Source: Chloroflexota bacterium | GTDB taxonomy: Bacteria > Chloroflexota > Dehalococcoidia > Bin125 | Direction: 5' to 3' | Assembly: GCA_028875225.1 (NCBI GenBank) | Contig: JAPPFB010000021.1 | Coordinates: 149,308 to 213,307 of the forward strand | Length of the DNA stretch: 64,000 bases | Shown: piece after piece, positions 34,016 to 42,946 of the stretch | How the letters are laid out: each line of letters begins with the position of its first letter | Numbering within the stretch: position 1 is the first letter of the stretch | Program-made: the position numbers and the translations under genes | Notes under the pieces: generated by a model | Seen by the model: only the letters and a program-made list of their open reading frames with translations | Databases searched by the model: none | Told to the model about the DNA's origin: nothing

Positions 34016-36058
34016 CTAGCTGCAGACCGGTTCGAAGCGGTAGTTCTGCGAGCTCAGGTAGGCGAGCGCCATGCGCAGGCCCTCGACCGTCTGGCTGCGG
34101 TCCCCGCCGCCGTCGTGCAATACGACGACTGCCTGGTGCGCGGCCCCGCCGATGATACGGTCGGCGATCACCGTGGCGCCGGGACGGGTCCAGTCCCTCG
34201 GTCTGACGTTGCCCATGATCACTCTGAGACCCATTTGATCGGCCCGTTCGTAGGTTTCCGAATCGGCGCGGTAGTACGGCGGCCGAATGCAGGCGGTCGC
34301 GTGCTCGCCCAACGCCCGCTGCGTGCGCAAAACGGTGTCCGCAAACTCCTCCGCCGACAGGGTGTCCAGCGCGACGTGATCCCAGGTATGGTTCGCGAGC
34401 GTGTGGCCCTCGCTGACGATGCGGTCGATCAGATCGGGATAGCGCGTGGCGCTCTCCCCCGTCACAAAGAACGTCGCCCGGGCCCCGTGCCAGGCGAGGA
34501 TGTCCAGAATCTGCGGCGTGAAGGAGGGGTTGGGGCCGTCGTCGAACGTCAGATGGATGACGGCCGGCGATACGGTCAATGCTTGCGGTTTGGCGATTCG
34601 GAAGAGGTCGTCCAGGCAGCCGGCTCTCGACGCGCCGCAGTCGAGCGCAGGATCGAACGCGATCTCGACCGCGGCGGCAGATTCAGGACGAACGATCAAC
34701 TCCCACAGATCGCCGCGCCCGTCCACTCGCCGCGCGTCGGTCAACGCGCCGCCCGAAGCCGACAGCGCTTGACGGACGACGATCGAGGAGGTGCTGAGCA
34801 ACGGTTCGCTGAACTGGATTCGTACCGGAAACTCTGAATCGCCGCTGTGCACTTCGGGCGCGTCGATGAACCGTGCCGCGATCGGCGGGCCGAGAATCAC
34901 TACTTGAGGTTCGTTGGCGAGGCGAATCCGGTGCTGGGTGCAAATCGATCCCGGCAGGTCGCAACCGGGCGCGCTGCGCATGCTCACGTGGACGCTGCGA
35001 TTGGCATCAGGAGCGATGTCCACCCGCCAGAGGTCGGGTTGGCCGCTGAGCGGCTTTACTGACATAACCTTGCCCGCACTGACATACAGCGAGTCTGATT
35101 GAAGCAACTCAGCTGCTGCCGCAACTGGGTGACTGAAGCGGACATTGAGGGAGAACTCGTTGCCGGAGTGATTCGACGGCACGTGCTCAAATTGGGCCGT
35201 GAGCGGTCGCACCGGCCGCAACAGTTGAGCTGAGGCAGTGTGCTCCGCACCCCTGGTCAGGCTGATGCTCAAGGCGGTGTGAGCGCCGGCCGCCCAGTCA
35301 ACTTCGGTATCCAGCCAGAGATAACGGTCACCGTTTGGGGTTTTGATTCGTACGCTGTCACAGGTCGACAGTTCCTTCACATTGTTTCCATTGGAGTCAT
35401 GAACGGCAAGAACAAATTGGGGCGCAGTGCCGTTGCTGTGTTGTAACTCGAGCACAAATCCATCGGTGGCCTGCGAGGCATGAACAATCTGGTACTCGTG
35501 CCGGTCCAGCATGAACGCTCCCGGCGACAGCATGCCGACGTTCCCTGCCCTGGAGTATCCATAGTCGCCCGGGATCTCGCCGCTCTTGCCGCTCGTCAGG
35601 ATGCCCGACCAGATAGCATCGGCTTGAGAATCGACCCGGAAGGGATGCGCCGATGCCAGTGAGTCAACGCCTTGATTGGTTGGTCGCGAGTCGACCTTGC
35701 GGCCGTAGCCCGACCAAGCTGATGTGCGGCCGCAGCCCAACGCCTTGACGCGGAACGTGTTGATCAGCGCTCCCGGTGAGTGTTTGCTGACCACGGCACG
35801 AGAACCGTCGTAGTGGACGTCGATCGCCATCTCGCTATCAGGGAGGTCAACCCAGCCAGATGGATACCAGAGCTGCAACTGATAGCGATCAGCGCCGGCG
35901 ACATCGTTCCAGTCAACCTCGACCATGCGCTCGTGCAGTTGATGCGTGATTGGCGGTTGCGGCGTCTCTAGCGTCGCCGGCAGTGGGTTGACCTGCAGGT
36001 GCAGGTTGACCAGCAGCATCACACCGGCGAGCGCCAGCGCTCCACCAGATACGATCAT
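34016..36058 (-). CDS. Exported polysaccharide deacetylase (NodB domain) with N-terminal beta-domains
   Basis: The 680-residue protein starts with a signal anchor (GGALALAGVMLLVNLHL). A fibronectin-III-like domain follows (VEVDWNDVAGADRYQLQLWY ... TFRVKAL), then repeated Ig-like or CBM-like segments (about 130-480). The C-terminal NodB catalytic domain starts AVIHLTFDDGPNPSFTPQIL. The metal site is intact: the Asp of TFDDGP and the His pair in NHTWDH. IRPPYYRAD and VVVLHDGGGD supply further catalytic residues. It likely removes N-acetyl or other acyl groups from a surface glycan. The codon and base content of the middle section is less GC-biased than the ends. Confidence 0.85.
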   Translation of the reverse strand: MIVSGGALALAGVMLLVNLHLQVNPLPATLETPQPPITHQLHERMVEVDWNDVAGADRYQLQLWYPSGWVDLPDSEMAIDVHYDGSRAVVSKHSPGALINTFRVKALGCGRTSAWSGYGRKVDSRPTNQGVDSLASAHPFRVDSQADAIWSGILTSGKSGEIPGDYGYSRAGNVGMLSPGAFMLDRHEYQIVHASQATDGFVLELQHSNGTAPQFVLAVHDSNGNNVKELSTCDSVRIKTPNGDRYLWLDTEVDWAAGAHTALSISLTRGAEHTASAQLLRPVRPLTAQFEHVPSNHSGNEFSLNVRFSHPVAAAAELLQSDSLYVSAGKVMSVKPLSGQPDLWRVDIAPDANRSVHVSMRSAPGCDLPGSICTQHRIRLANEPQVVILGPPIAARFIDAPEVHSGDSEFPVRIQFSEPLLSTSSIVVRQALSASGGALTDARRVDGRGDLWELIVRPESAAAVEIAFDPALDCGASRAGCLDDLFRIAKPQALTVSPAVIHLTFDDGPNPSFTPQILDILAWHGARATFFVTGESATRYPDLIDRIVSEGHTLANHTWDHVALDTLSAEEFADTVLRTQRALGEHATACIRPPYYRADSETYERADQMGLRVIMGNVRPRDWTRPGATVIADRIIGGAAHQAVVVLHDGGGDRSQTVEGLRMALAYLSSQNYRFEPVCS

Positions 36059-36215
36059 GGCGTACAGTCCTGGCAGCCGCGGCGAGGTCGCATGTAGACC
36101 CCCGGGGGATATTACTGTTTCTTGTCATAATGAGAGTAGCGCAAACGTGGAGCGTTTGTAACCAGTCGATCAGCAGGCACTGAGCGGTCGGAGACCAGAG
36201 GGCGGGTTGGGGCTG

Positions 36216-36731
36216 CTAGTCGCGCAGCCTGGCGTAGATCAGGCGGTCGATGATTTGGCCGTCCTTGAGGACGGATCGGCGCAGTCGAGCCTCCTGGACA
36301 TATCCCACCTTTTCGAGCACGCGGCAGGAGGCCGGGTTCCACTCGAACACACCGGCGTCGATTCTGACGAGGTCAAACTGGTCGAAGGCGTAGTCCGTGA
36401 GCGCCAACAAGGCTGCCGTGGCAATGCCCTGGCCCCAGTGCGGCTCGCCCAACCAATAGCCGATCTCGGCGGAGCGCCGGAACACGTCGTTGCGTAGCTT
36501 CAGTCCGATGCCGCCGATGACCTGGCTCTCGTCGCCGATTGCGAAGTTCTGTTCCGGCGACTCCTGCCTGGTCAGGGCGATCCAGCTATGGGCGTCTTCG
36601 AGGGTGTAAGGGTGCGGGAAGTAGTCGTTCAGATTCCGCCAGATGCTGCGGTTGTTCGCCGAGCGCGCCAGCGATTCCGCGTCATCGGTCCGGTAGCTGC
36701 GGATCATCCAGTCGCCGATGTCGATGCGCAT
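36216..36731 (-). CDS. GNAT N-acetyltransferase, RimJ/RimL-like
   Basis: The 171-residue protein has acetyl-CoA motif regions IGYWLGEPHWGQGIATAALL (motif A, QGIAT) and VRIDAGVFEWNPASCRVLEK, characteristic of the RimJ/RimL/SpeG group. It acetylates a protein N-terminus or small amine. The ATG at 36731 is preceded by AGGAG. The frame extends 123 codons further upstream across the promoter of the divergent CapA-like gene, which is unlikely to be translated. Confidence 0.88.
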   Translation of the reverse strand: MRIDIGDWMIRSYRTDDAESLARSANNRSIWRNLNDYFPHPYTLEDAHSWIALTRQESPEQNFAIGDESQVIGGIGLKLRNDVFRRSAEIGYWLGEPHWGQGIATAALLALTDYAFDQFDLVRIDAGVFEWNPASCRVLEKVGYVQEARLRRSVLKDGQIIDRLIYARLRD

Positions 36732-36950
36732 TCCTGATTCTCCTCGGCTCAGCATGTCACGAGGACAGTCGAGCCGTCTCACCGAGTTCTGGAGCGGGGT
36801 TGACGATTGACGTTTGCTTGACAGTCTGGATAGAAGAACGGCCCTGGGCCTGCGAATGTCCATCCTGCTCGATCTGACGAACACCACGCTGTCTGACGCG
36901 GCATCGCGGTAACATCGCCAACCGGGGTTGGGGCGACCTGTGGCTACTCC

Positions 36951-38636
36951 ATGTTGTTGACCAGGTGGGCAGTTGCCGCTGCCTTGCTGTTGGCGAGCGG
37001 GACAATCCTGGCGCAGCGCGCTGACGCCGATGGGGACGTCGCCCGTCCCGTGACCGGGACACGTGTAGCCGCCGCATCGTCGCTCCCGGCGGTGGAGCAT
37101 GAGCCCTGCGACGAAGAAGCGTGGACGGCGGCATCGGGGATTTCCGATCGGCCTGAGCCCTGCTCGCGGATGGTGATCGTCGCTCGATGGGCGGCGATCA
37201 CCGATCAGCGCCGCGACGTGCTGGATCTGACATTTGGCGAAATTCGGCGCATCCTGCGCGGGGAGGTGCTCGATTGGTCGGAGCTAGGCGGCAGCCGGCA
37301 GTCGATTGCGGTGTTCCTGCCGGGGTCGCAGGCGGCGGACATCGCTGATGCGCTCGGCCTGTCACTGGTGGACCTGCGAGCCGTGTTCGTCACGAACGCT
37401 CGGCTACTCGACTCGGTTGCCTCGACTCCCGGAGCGTTTGGACTGATCGAGCCGGAGCGACTGACCGTGGGCGTCCTGGCGCTGACCGTCGACGGTCATG
37501 ATCCATATCAAGATCGGGCGCGCCAGTCGCCGCTGCGTCTGTTGCGCTGGGTCCGGGCGCGGACCACGGACGAGGCCGTCCAACGACTCGCTGAGACGGG
37601 CGTCGCGGTGGCCGGCCGGTTCGACCCGGTCGGCATGGCCGTCACCGGCGAGCTGATTCCGGTGCGTTGCACCAATCATGTGCTCTCCCTGCTGGACGAC
37701 TACGACGCGATGTTCGACGGCGTCCGAGACACGCTGGTGAACGCCGATATCGCTGTTGCGCCGCTTGAACATCCCTTGACCGCGAACGAGGAGCTGACAC
37801 CCTGCGTCGAGACCGTGATCTTCACCGGTAGCCATCGGGCGGTCCCGGCGATGGCCAATGCCGGCATCGATGTCGTGCTCACCGTCGGCAACCACATGAT
37901 GGACTGCTGGCAGGGTTGTTCCGGCGTCGCCGCGCTGTACGAGACGCTCGATCGCCTGAACAAGGAAGGCATCGCCACCGCCGGCGCCGGTGAGAATCTG
38001 CGCGCCGCACGCACGCCGGCGGTTGCTTCCGTTCGCACCGAGCAGGGCGAGGTGATGTTCGCGTTCCTCGGCTACGACATCATCGCGCCCTGGTATCACG
38101 CCGAGGAAGATCAGCCGGGCACGGCGGCGCTCGAGGCCGAGTACCTGCGACGTGACATCGGCGCGGCGAGAACACTCGCGGACCATGTCGTGGTGGGCGT
38201 CAACTGGGGCGTCGAGTATGTCTCCAATCCGGTCGCCTATCAGCGCGATCTGGCCGGCGTCGCGATGGAGGCCGGGGCCACGTTCCTGTTCGGCAATCAT
38301 CCACACTGGGTCCAGGCGATCGAACACTTCGGCGACAGCATTGTGGCCTATTCCTTCGGCAACTTCATCTTCGACCAGAACTGGTCGATCGAGACCACAC
38401 AAGGCATGTTGATGGAACTGGGCTTTACGAAGGATCGGTTGCTCGGCTACCGGGTTCGTCCGGTGGTGATCCGCGCCCACTCCAGTCAGTTGCCGTGGCT
38501 GTATCGACCGGAGTTCGTCGATCCGGCGGGCGAGGGCCGCCCGATCATGGATCGGATCTGGAACGCCACCGATCGGTTGCCCGACCGACCGTCTCCGGCG
38601 GCTACCATCCCTGAGAAGCGTGAGCATCACGACTAG
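36951..38636 (+). CDS. CapA-like (PGA_cap) exported protein with N-terminal PstS-like region
   Basis: The 561-residue protein has a signal peptide (AVAAALLLASGTILAQ). The N-terminal domain (about 85-200) resembles a phosphate-binding-protein motif (LTFGEIRRILRGEVLDWSEL). The C-terminal region (about 225-530) is a CapA-type metallophosphatase-like domain with VTGELIP, TVGNHMMDCW, VVVGVNWGVEY and LFGNHPHWVQ. The first family motif normally reads GD; here it is GE, a substituted metal ligand. CapA proteins act in polyglutamate or capsule export, but no PgsB/PgsC partner lies nearby. It is co-directional and 15 bases from the lactonase gene. Confidence 0.78.
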   Translation: MLLTRWAVAAALLLASGTILAQRADADGDVARPVTGTRVAAASSLPAVEHEPCDEEAWTAASGISDRPEPCSRMVIVARWAAITDQRRDVLDLTFGEIRRILRGEVLDWSELGGSRQSIAVFLPGSQAADIADALGLSLVDLRAVFVTNARLLDSVASTPGAFGLIEPERLTVGVLALTVDGHDPYQDRARQSPLRLLRWVRARTTDEAVQRLAETGVAVAGRFDPVGMAVTGELIPVRCTNHVLSLLDDYDAMFDGVRDTLVNADIAVAPLEHPLTANEELTPCVETVIFTGSHRAVPAMANAGIDVVLTVGNHMMDCWQGCSGVAALYETLDRLNKEGIATAGAGENLRAARTPAVASVRTEQGEVMFAFLGYDIIAPWYHAEEDQPGTAALEAEYLRRDIGAARTLADHVVVGVNWGVEYVSNPVAYQRDLAGVAMEAGATFLFGNHPHWVQAIEHFGDSIVAYSFGNFIFDQNWSIETTQGMLMELGFTKDRLLGYRVRPVVIRAHSSQLPWLYRPEFVDPAGEGRPIMDRIWNATDRLPDRPSPAATIPEKREHHD

Positions 38637-38651
38637 ATCAGGACAGCGTTC

Positions 38652-39563
38652 ATGCGCATCGAAGACGACAACGGGATTTCCGGTCTGCTCATCGGCGAGG
38701 AGACGCGGCTGTGCGGCGGATTCGGCTTCATTGAGGGGCCGATCTGGATTGCCTCGGACAACTCCCTGGTGTTCAGCGACATCCCCGGCAACAGGCAGCA
38801 CATCTGGCGACCGGGCGATACGGAAGCGGCGATCTACCGCGAGCCGTCGGGATGGTCGAACGGGTTGACGCTCGACGCGTCCGGTAATCTGCTCGCCTGC
38901 GAGCACGGTGGCCGGCGCGTGTCCAGCGCGCCGTACGGCTCGCCGGGCAGCGAAACGTCGCTGGCCGACACCTGGGACGGCAAGCGGTTGAACAGTCCCA
39001 ACGACCTCGTCGTGCACTCGTCGGGCGCAATCTTCTTCACCGATCCCGCTTACGGCGTGGACAGCGGCCGCACGCCGCGGTTCGGTCAAGAGGGCCAGCA
39101 GGAAGAGCTGGACTTCCGCGGCGTCTACCGGATCGACCCGGACGGCTCCCTGAGCCTGGTCGCGCCGACCGGCTTCTCGAACCCCAACGGTCTCGCCTTC
39201 AATCCCGACGAGTCCCAGCTCTACATCGGCGACTCGCAGGAGGGTCTGATCTGGCGCTACGAGGTCAACGACAATTTGACGCTCGGAGACCCCATTCTGT
39301 TCGTCGACCAATCCCAGGACGACCGCCTGGGCGCGCCCGACGGGATGAAGGTGGACAGCGACGGCCGTCTCTGGACGACCGGCGCCGGCGGCGTCTCCGC
39401 CCACGCGGCCGATGGCACGTACCTCGGCGTCTTTGAGATGGACGAGCACGCCGCCAACCTGACGTTCGGCGGCGATGATTTCTCGACGCTGTTCATGACC
39501 GCTGGGACGAGCCTGTTCAGCATCGAGACGACGGTTCGGGGCATCGTGCCGGGGTCGCGCTAG
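38652..39563 (+). CDS. SMP-30/gluconolactonase family protein
   Basis: The 303-residue six-bladed propeller protein has CGGFGFIEGPIWIASDNSLV (first metal-ligand Glu), NSPNDLVVHSSGAIFFTDPA, GFSNPNGLAFNPDESQLYIGD and GAPDGMKVDSDGRLW. These contain the Glu, Asn and Asp ligands of the calcium/zinc site. It probably opens a sugar lactone; the true substrate is unknown. The start at 38652 has AGGA about nine bases upstream. Confidence 0.9.
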   Translation: MRIEDDNGISGLLIGEETRLCGGFGFIEGPIWIASDNSLVFSDIPGNRQHIWRPGDTEAAIYREPSGWSNGLTLDASGNLLACEHGGRRVSSAPYGSPGSETSLADTWDGKRLNSPNDLVVHSSGAIFFTDPAYGVDSGRTPRFGQEGQQEELDFRGVYRIDPDGSLSLVAPTGFSNPNGLAFNPDESQLYIGDSQEGLIWRYEVNDNLTLGDPILFVDQSQDDRLGAPDGMKVDSDGRLWTTGAGGVSAHAADGTYLGVFEMDEHAANLTFGGDDFSTLFMTAGTSLFSIETTVRGIVPGSR

Positions 39564-39611
39564 GAGTACGTCCTTGTTGGCCAGCTATCGCCGACGGAGA
39601 GAGTTCACCTG

Positions 39612-40013
39612 ATGAGATTCAGCTTCGTGGGGTTTCAGGGATCCAGTGACCTGAGCACCCTGCCCGACACCTGGGCCAGGCTCGCTGCGAGCGCTTTGGC
39701 CGAACTGCCCGACCATACCTGTGTCTACGTCCCCGACGGCGTCGGGGTGACTCACTTCGTTGGCGTCCTCGGTGAGAATCTCCCGGACCACATCTCGTCC
39801 GAGGACTTCGATTCACTGGAGGTGGAGTATGAGTTTCCCGCGACTCGAGTTCTGACGGCCGAGACCGAAGACGAGCTGTCGGGGAAGATCTTCCAGTTCT
39901 GGACCAAGGACCACTACGAGGTTGAACACGCGATGCCGGGCGGAATCGAGATCCACAAGGTCGATCCGCAGGGGAACAAGTACGCAGAACTCATCCTGAC
40001 GCTGAGTGAGTAG
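39612..40013 (+). CDS. Hypothetical protein
   Basis: The 133-residue protein has no recognised family. It starts with an apparent beta-strand (RFSFVGFQG), then a helical stretch, then alternating acidic strands (EDFDSLEVEYEFPATRVL, EDELSGKIFQFWTKDHYEVE). It ends with PGGIEIHKVDPQGNKYAEL. No signal peptide or membrane segment is visible. A ribosome binding site (GGAGAGAG) precedes the ATG. It may be co-transcribed with the lactonase gene. Function unknown. Confidence 0.6.
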   Translation: MRFSFVGFQGSSDLSTLPDTWARLAASALAELPDHTCVYVPDGVGVTHFVGVLGENLPDHISSEDFDSLEVEYEFPATRVLTAETEDELSGKIFQFWTKDHYEVEHAMPGGIEIHKVDPQGNKYAELILTLSE

Positions 40014-40069
40014 CGAGTGAAGCAGACCAGTTCGCGTTGAACGCCCTGGCTCCGGGCCGACTGCAGAAC

Positions 40070-40570
40070 TCAGGACTCCTCACTTGAGGACCCACGCAGC
40101 ACCGACTCGAACACCTCGAGCGTCCGCTTCGTGAAGAGCCACATGTTCTCTTCTCGATCCTCGAGGCCCGTTTCGAGGGTCTCGACGTACTCGGTTGGGC
40201 CGGAGATGGCGATGCAAGTGTGGCCGGAGGCGTCGCCGTAGACGTTGCCTCCGGGTCCGGCGGCGCCCGTTTCTCCGATGCCCCAGGTCGCTCCGAGGCG
40301 TTCGCGAATCGTATTGGCGATGATCTGGGCGTAGGGCTCGCTGCTGGAGCGGACGCCGGGATAGTCTTCCAGTTCGATCTCGAGGAAGGTCGAGCGGGCG
40401 ACTCCGGTGTAGGTCACCGCTGCGCCGGCGTAGTAGCGGGATGCGCCGGGGATTGAGAGCAACGCAGCCGAGACCAGGCCTCCCGCGGTGGTCTCGCAGA
40501 TTGCGACAGTTTCACCTCGTTCTCGGAGAAAACGAGCGATGTTCTCGGCCATCGGTTGCAGTGGTTCCAT
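40070..40570 (-). CDS. CinA C-terminal domain protein (nicotinamide-nucleotide amidohydrolase family)
   Basis: The 166-residue protein is a stand-alone CinA C-terminal domain. The family motif normally reads (A)ESCTGG; here it is ICETTAGGLVSA, replacing the nucleophile-region Ser with Thr. GIGETGAAGPGGNVYGDASG is the second conserved block. Typical members deamidate NMN in pyridine nucleotide salvage. With the changed motif, activity is uncertain, or a related clade is involved. It is convergent with the hypothetical protein and divergent from the ThuA-like gene. Confidence 0.8.
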   Translation of the reverse strand: MEPLQPMAENIARFLRERGETVAICETTAGGLVSAALLSIPGASRYYAGAAVTYTGVARSTFLEIELEDYPGVRSSSEPYAQIIANTIRERLGATWGIGETGAAGPGGNVYGDASGHTCIAISGPTEYVETLETGLEDREENMWLFTKRTLEVFESVLRGSSSEES

Positions 40571-40650
40571 GTCTGACTTCCGTCCTGAACTCTCGCGCTG
40601 TGTCTAGCGGCTAGTATCGCGGCAGGCTGCATGAGTTCGAGGAGGCCGCC

Positions 40651-41469
40651 ATGAGTACACCGATCCGCGCCCACGTCGTGGTTGGGGGGTTTCCTCCGGG
40701 CAAGCACGCCGGGCATGACATGGACTATGCCCGTATGCGCATTTTGATGGCGCTGCAATCCAACGAGGACGTGCATACAACCGTGAGCAGCGATTTCACC
40801 GACTGCCACAAGTGGATCCGCGACGCGCAGCTGCTGATCTGTTACGTGGCAGGTCCGTTCGCCGACGACTATCAGACCGGCGTGATCCGCGACTGGCTCG
40901 GGGACGGCGGGCGCTGGCTGGCGCTGCACGGCTCGACCGGCGGCAAGGCCGAGCGCCTCGGCCGCGAGGACGGCCGTCGCCGCATGGCCAAGATGGACTA
41001 CCACGAAGCGCTGGGCGGCTTTTTCATGACCCACCCGCCGATCCGGGAGATGGACGTCAAGGTCTCGGACCACAACCATCCGCTGACCTACAACCTGCCC
41101 AGCAACTTCCCGGTCCAGGACGAGCCCTACATGGTCGAAGTGATTCATCCCGACACGCAGGTGTTGTTGACGACCGAAGATATCGAGAAACCGCCGTTCG
41201 TTGACGAGCTCTACGGCGGGGATCTCTCACTGCTGCCCGATGGCAAATCGCACGCGCTCGGCTTCGCCCGCCAGGTCGGAGAGGGCGAGATCGCCTACAT
41301 CGCGCCGGGCCACTGTCACACGCCACTGACCAATGGCCAGAGTTCGGTCCACGAGAGCATCTCCCCGGATGGCAAGGTGCCGTTGCGCTTCCGCGGTCCC
41401 TGGGAGACCGAGCCATACGAGCAGCTCTTGAAGAACGCGATCGACTGGGGTACCGGTGTCAACGGCTAG
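40651..41469 (+). CDS. ThuA-like glutamine-amidotransferase-fold protein
   Basis: The 272-residue ThuA-type protein has LLICYVAGPFADDYQTGVIRDWL, WLALHGSTGGKAERLG, a long loop with DYHEALGGFFMTHPPIREMD, and the characteristic GEGEIAYIAPGHCH near the C-terminus. ThuA domains bind carbohydrate-related ligands, and several have lost glutaminase activity. A strong GGAGG site precedes the ATG. It overlaps the carboxyltransferase gene by 14 bases, so the three genes form an operon. This ThuA/carboxyltransferase pairing is unusual. Confidence 0.82.
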   Translation: MSTPIRAHVVVGGFPPGKHAGHDMDYARMRILMALQSNEDVHTTVSSDFTDCHKWIRDAQLLICYVAGPFADDYQTGVIRDWLGDGGRWLALHGSTGGKAERLGREDGRRRMAKMDYHEALGGFFMTHPPIREMDVKVSDHNHPLTYNLPSNFPVQDEPYMVEVIHPDTQVLLTTEDIEKPPFVDELYGGDLSLLPDGKSHALGFARQVGEGEIAYIAPGHCHTPLTNGQSSVHESISPDGKVPLRFRGPWETEPYEQLLKNAIDWGTGVNG

Positions 41470-42946
41470 TCCCTCTGACCTGGAGCATCTCGCCGAACTG
41501 CGGCGTCGACGAGACGAGTTCTTCGCTCCGAATCCGGAAGGCGACGAGCGGGCCCATCGCCGGGGTCTGTTGACCGCCAACGAGCGAATCGAGCTGCTGC
41601 TCGATCCGGGCAGCCAGTGGGCGTTCAGCTATGGCCTGGGACCGACGCCGCTGCAGTTGGGCTTCGGCGAAATCCTCGGCCGGCCCGTGCTCTACAAGGC
41701 GCATGACGCGTCGAGAGGCGCGGGGGCATACAACCTGCGTTCGCGGGTCAATATGCGGGCCGTCGGTCACATTGTCGACAAGGCCGCGTTGCCGATGTTC
41801 TACCTGTTCCAGGGGGCGGGCGGGCAGATCGAGGACCACGTCATGTCCTCGGGCTTCTCCGCCGTCGGCGGGCACAACGTCGGCGCCCGTTCGAGCGTGC
41901 CTCGCAGAGGCGGCGTGTTCACGGCGATCCTTGGCAACTCATTCGCGCCCTGGGCGGCTTCGGTGGCCGACTTCTCGGTGATGACCCCGCGCGCGACGGC
42001 GACCTTCGTCAGTCCGTACATCATCGAGTTCGCCACGGGCAAGCGCCCCGACCTCTACGAGATGGGCGGCGTCGATGTCCATACGAAGATGACCGGACAG
42101 ATTTGTCGGCGGGCAGAGGACGAAGCTGAGGCGATGGAGACGCTGCGCACCTGTTTCTCGTACCTGCCCGGCCATGCCTTCGAGTCTGCGCCTCGGATCA
42201 TGAGCGGCGACCCCAGGGATCGCTGCGACGAGGAGTTGCGGTCGCTGGTACCGAAGTATCCGAACCGGCCCTATGAGGTGCGCAAGATCATCGAGCGGGT
42301 CGTTGATCGGGACAGTTTCTTCGAGTGGCAGCCCGAGTTCGGCACGAACATGGTGACGGGATTCGCCCGGCTCGACGGGCACACGGTCGCGATCATGGCC
42401 AATCAGCCGAAGGTGCGCGGCGGCGCAATCGACATGAACGCGCTCATCAAGGCTCGCCGCATCGTCAAGACGGCGAGGACGTTCTCGCTGCCGCTGCTCA
42501 GCTTCTGCGACACGCCGGGGATCATGACGACGCAGGAGGAGGAACACAAGGGTCTGCTGACCGAGACCACGGTCTACATCTCGGAGAAGATGGCGTCGGA
42601 GGTGCCGACGGTCTGCGTGACGCTGGGCAAGGGCATTGGGATGGGCTACTTCATCATGGGCGGCAGCGACCCGGAGGCAATCACGCTCTCCTGGCCGACC
42701 ACGCAGATCGCCTATCTCGGCCCAGAGGGCGGCGCCGCGGTCGTACATCGGAAGAAGCTCGCGGAAATCGAGGATCGCGACGACCACCGACTCCTGCTCG
42801 ACGAACTGGCCGAGCCGTTCCGCCGCAACATGAATCCCTGGCGCGGCGCGCAGATGGCCACGATTGACAACATCATCGACCCGGTCGAGACGCGGCCGCG
42901 CGTGATCCAGGCGTTCGACGCACTGGGCAGAGGGGGACGCAGATGA
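41456..42946 (+). CDS. Acyl-CoA carboxylase carboxyltransferase (AccD/PccB-like)
   Basis: The 496-residue carboxyltransferase has both crotonase-like halves: GAGGQIEDHVMSSGFSAVGG, DVHTKMTGQICRRAEDEAEA, TGFARLDGHTVAIMANQP, LLSFCDTPGIMTTQ and YLGPEGGAAVVHRKK. It transfers the carboxyl group from carboxybiotin to an acyl-CoA. The GTG at 41456 overlaps the ThuA-like gene, and its stop overlaps the next carboxyltransferase by four bases (ATGA). A biotin carboxylase is not in this operon but is present in the single-chain enzyme at 52724. Confidence 0.88.
   Translation: MSTASPSDLEHLAELRRRRDEFFAPNPEGDERAHRRGLLTANERIELLLDPGSQWAFSYGLGPTPLQLGFGEILGRPVLYKAHDASRGAGAYNLRSRVNMRAVGHIVDKAALPMFYLFQGAGGQIEDHVMSSGFSAVGGHNVGARSSVPRRGGVFTAILGNSFAPWAASVADFSVMTPRATATFVSPYIIEFATGKRPDLYEMGGVDVHTKMTGQICRRAEDEAEAMETLRTCFSYLPGHAFESAPRIMSGDPRDRCDEELRSLVPKYPNRPYEVRKIIERVVDRDSFFEWQPEFGTNMVTGFARLDGHTVAIMANQPKVRGGAIDMNALIKARRIVKTARTFSLPLLSFCDTPGIMTTQEEEHKGLLTETTVYISEKMASEVPTVCVTLGKGIGMGYFIMGGSDPEAITLSWPTTQIAYLGPEGGAAVVHRKKLAEIEDRDDHRLLLDELAEPFRRNMNPWRGAQMATIDNIIDPVETRPRVIQAFDALGRGGRR

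Noticed and set aside
37404-39449. 681-codon open frame on the minus strand
   Set aside because: Antisense to the CapA-like and lactonase genes, which have strong family motifs; high GC makes long spurious frames common.
40084-40095. Match to the tRNA-Lys 3' end as a distal attachment repeat
   Set aside because: Only about ten bases (GAGGACCCAC) match, inside the CinA gene; within chance expectation.
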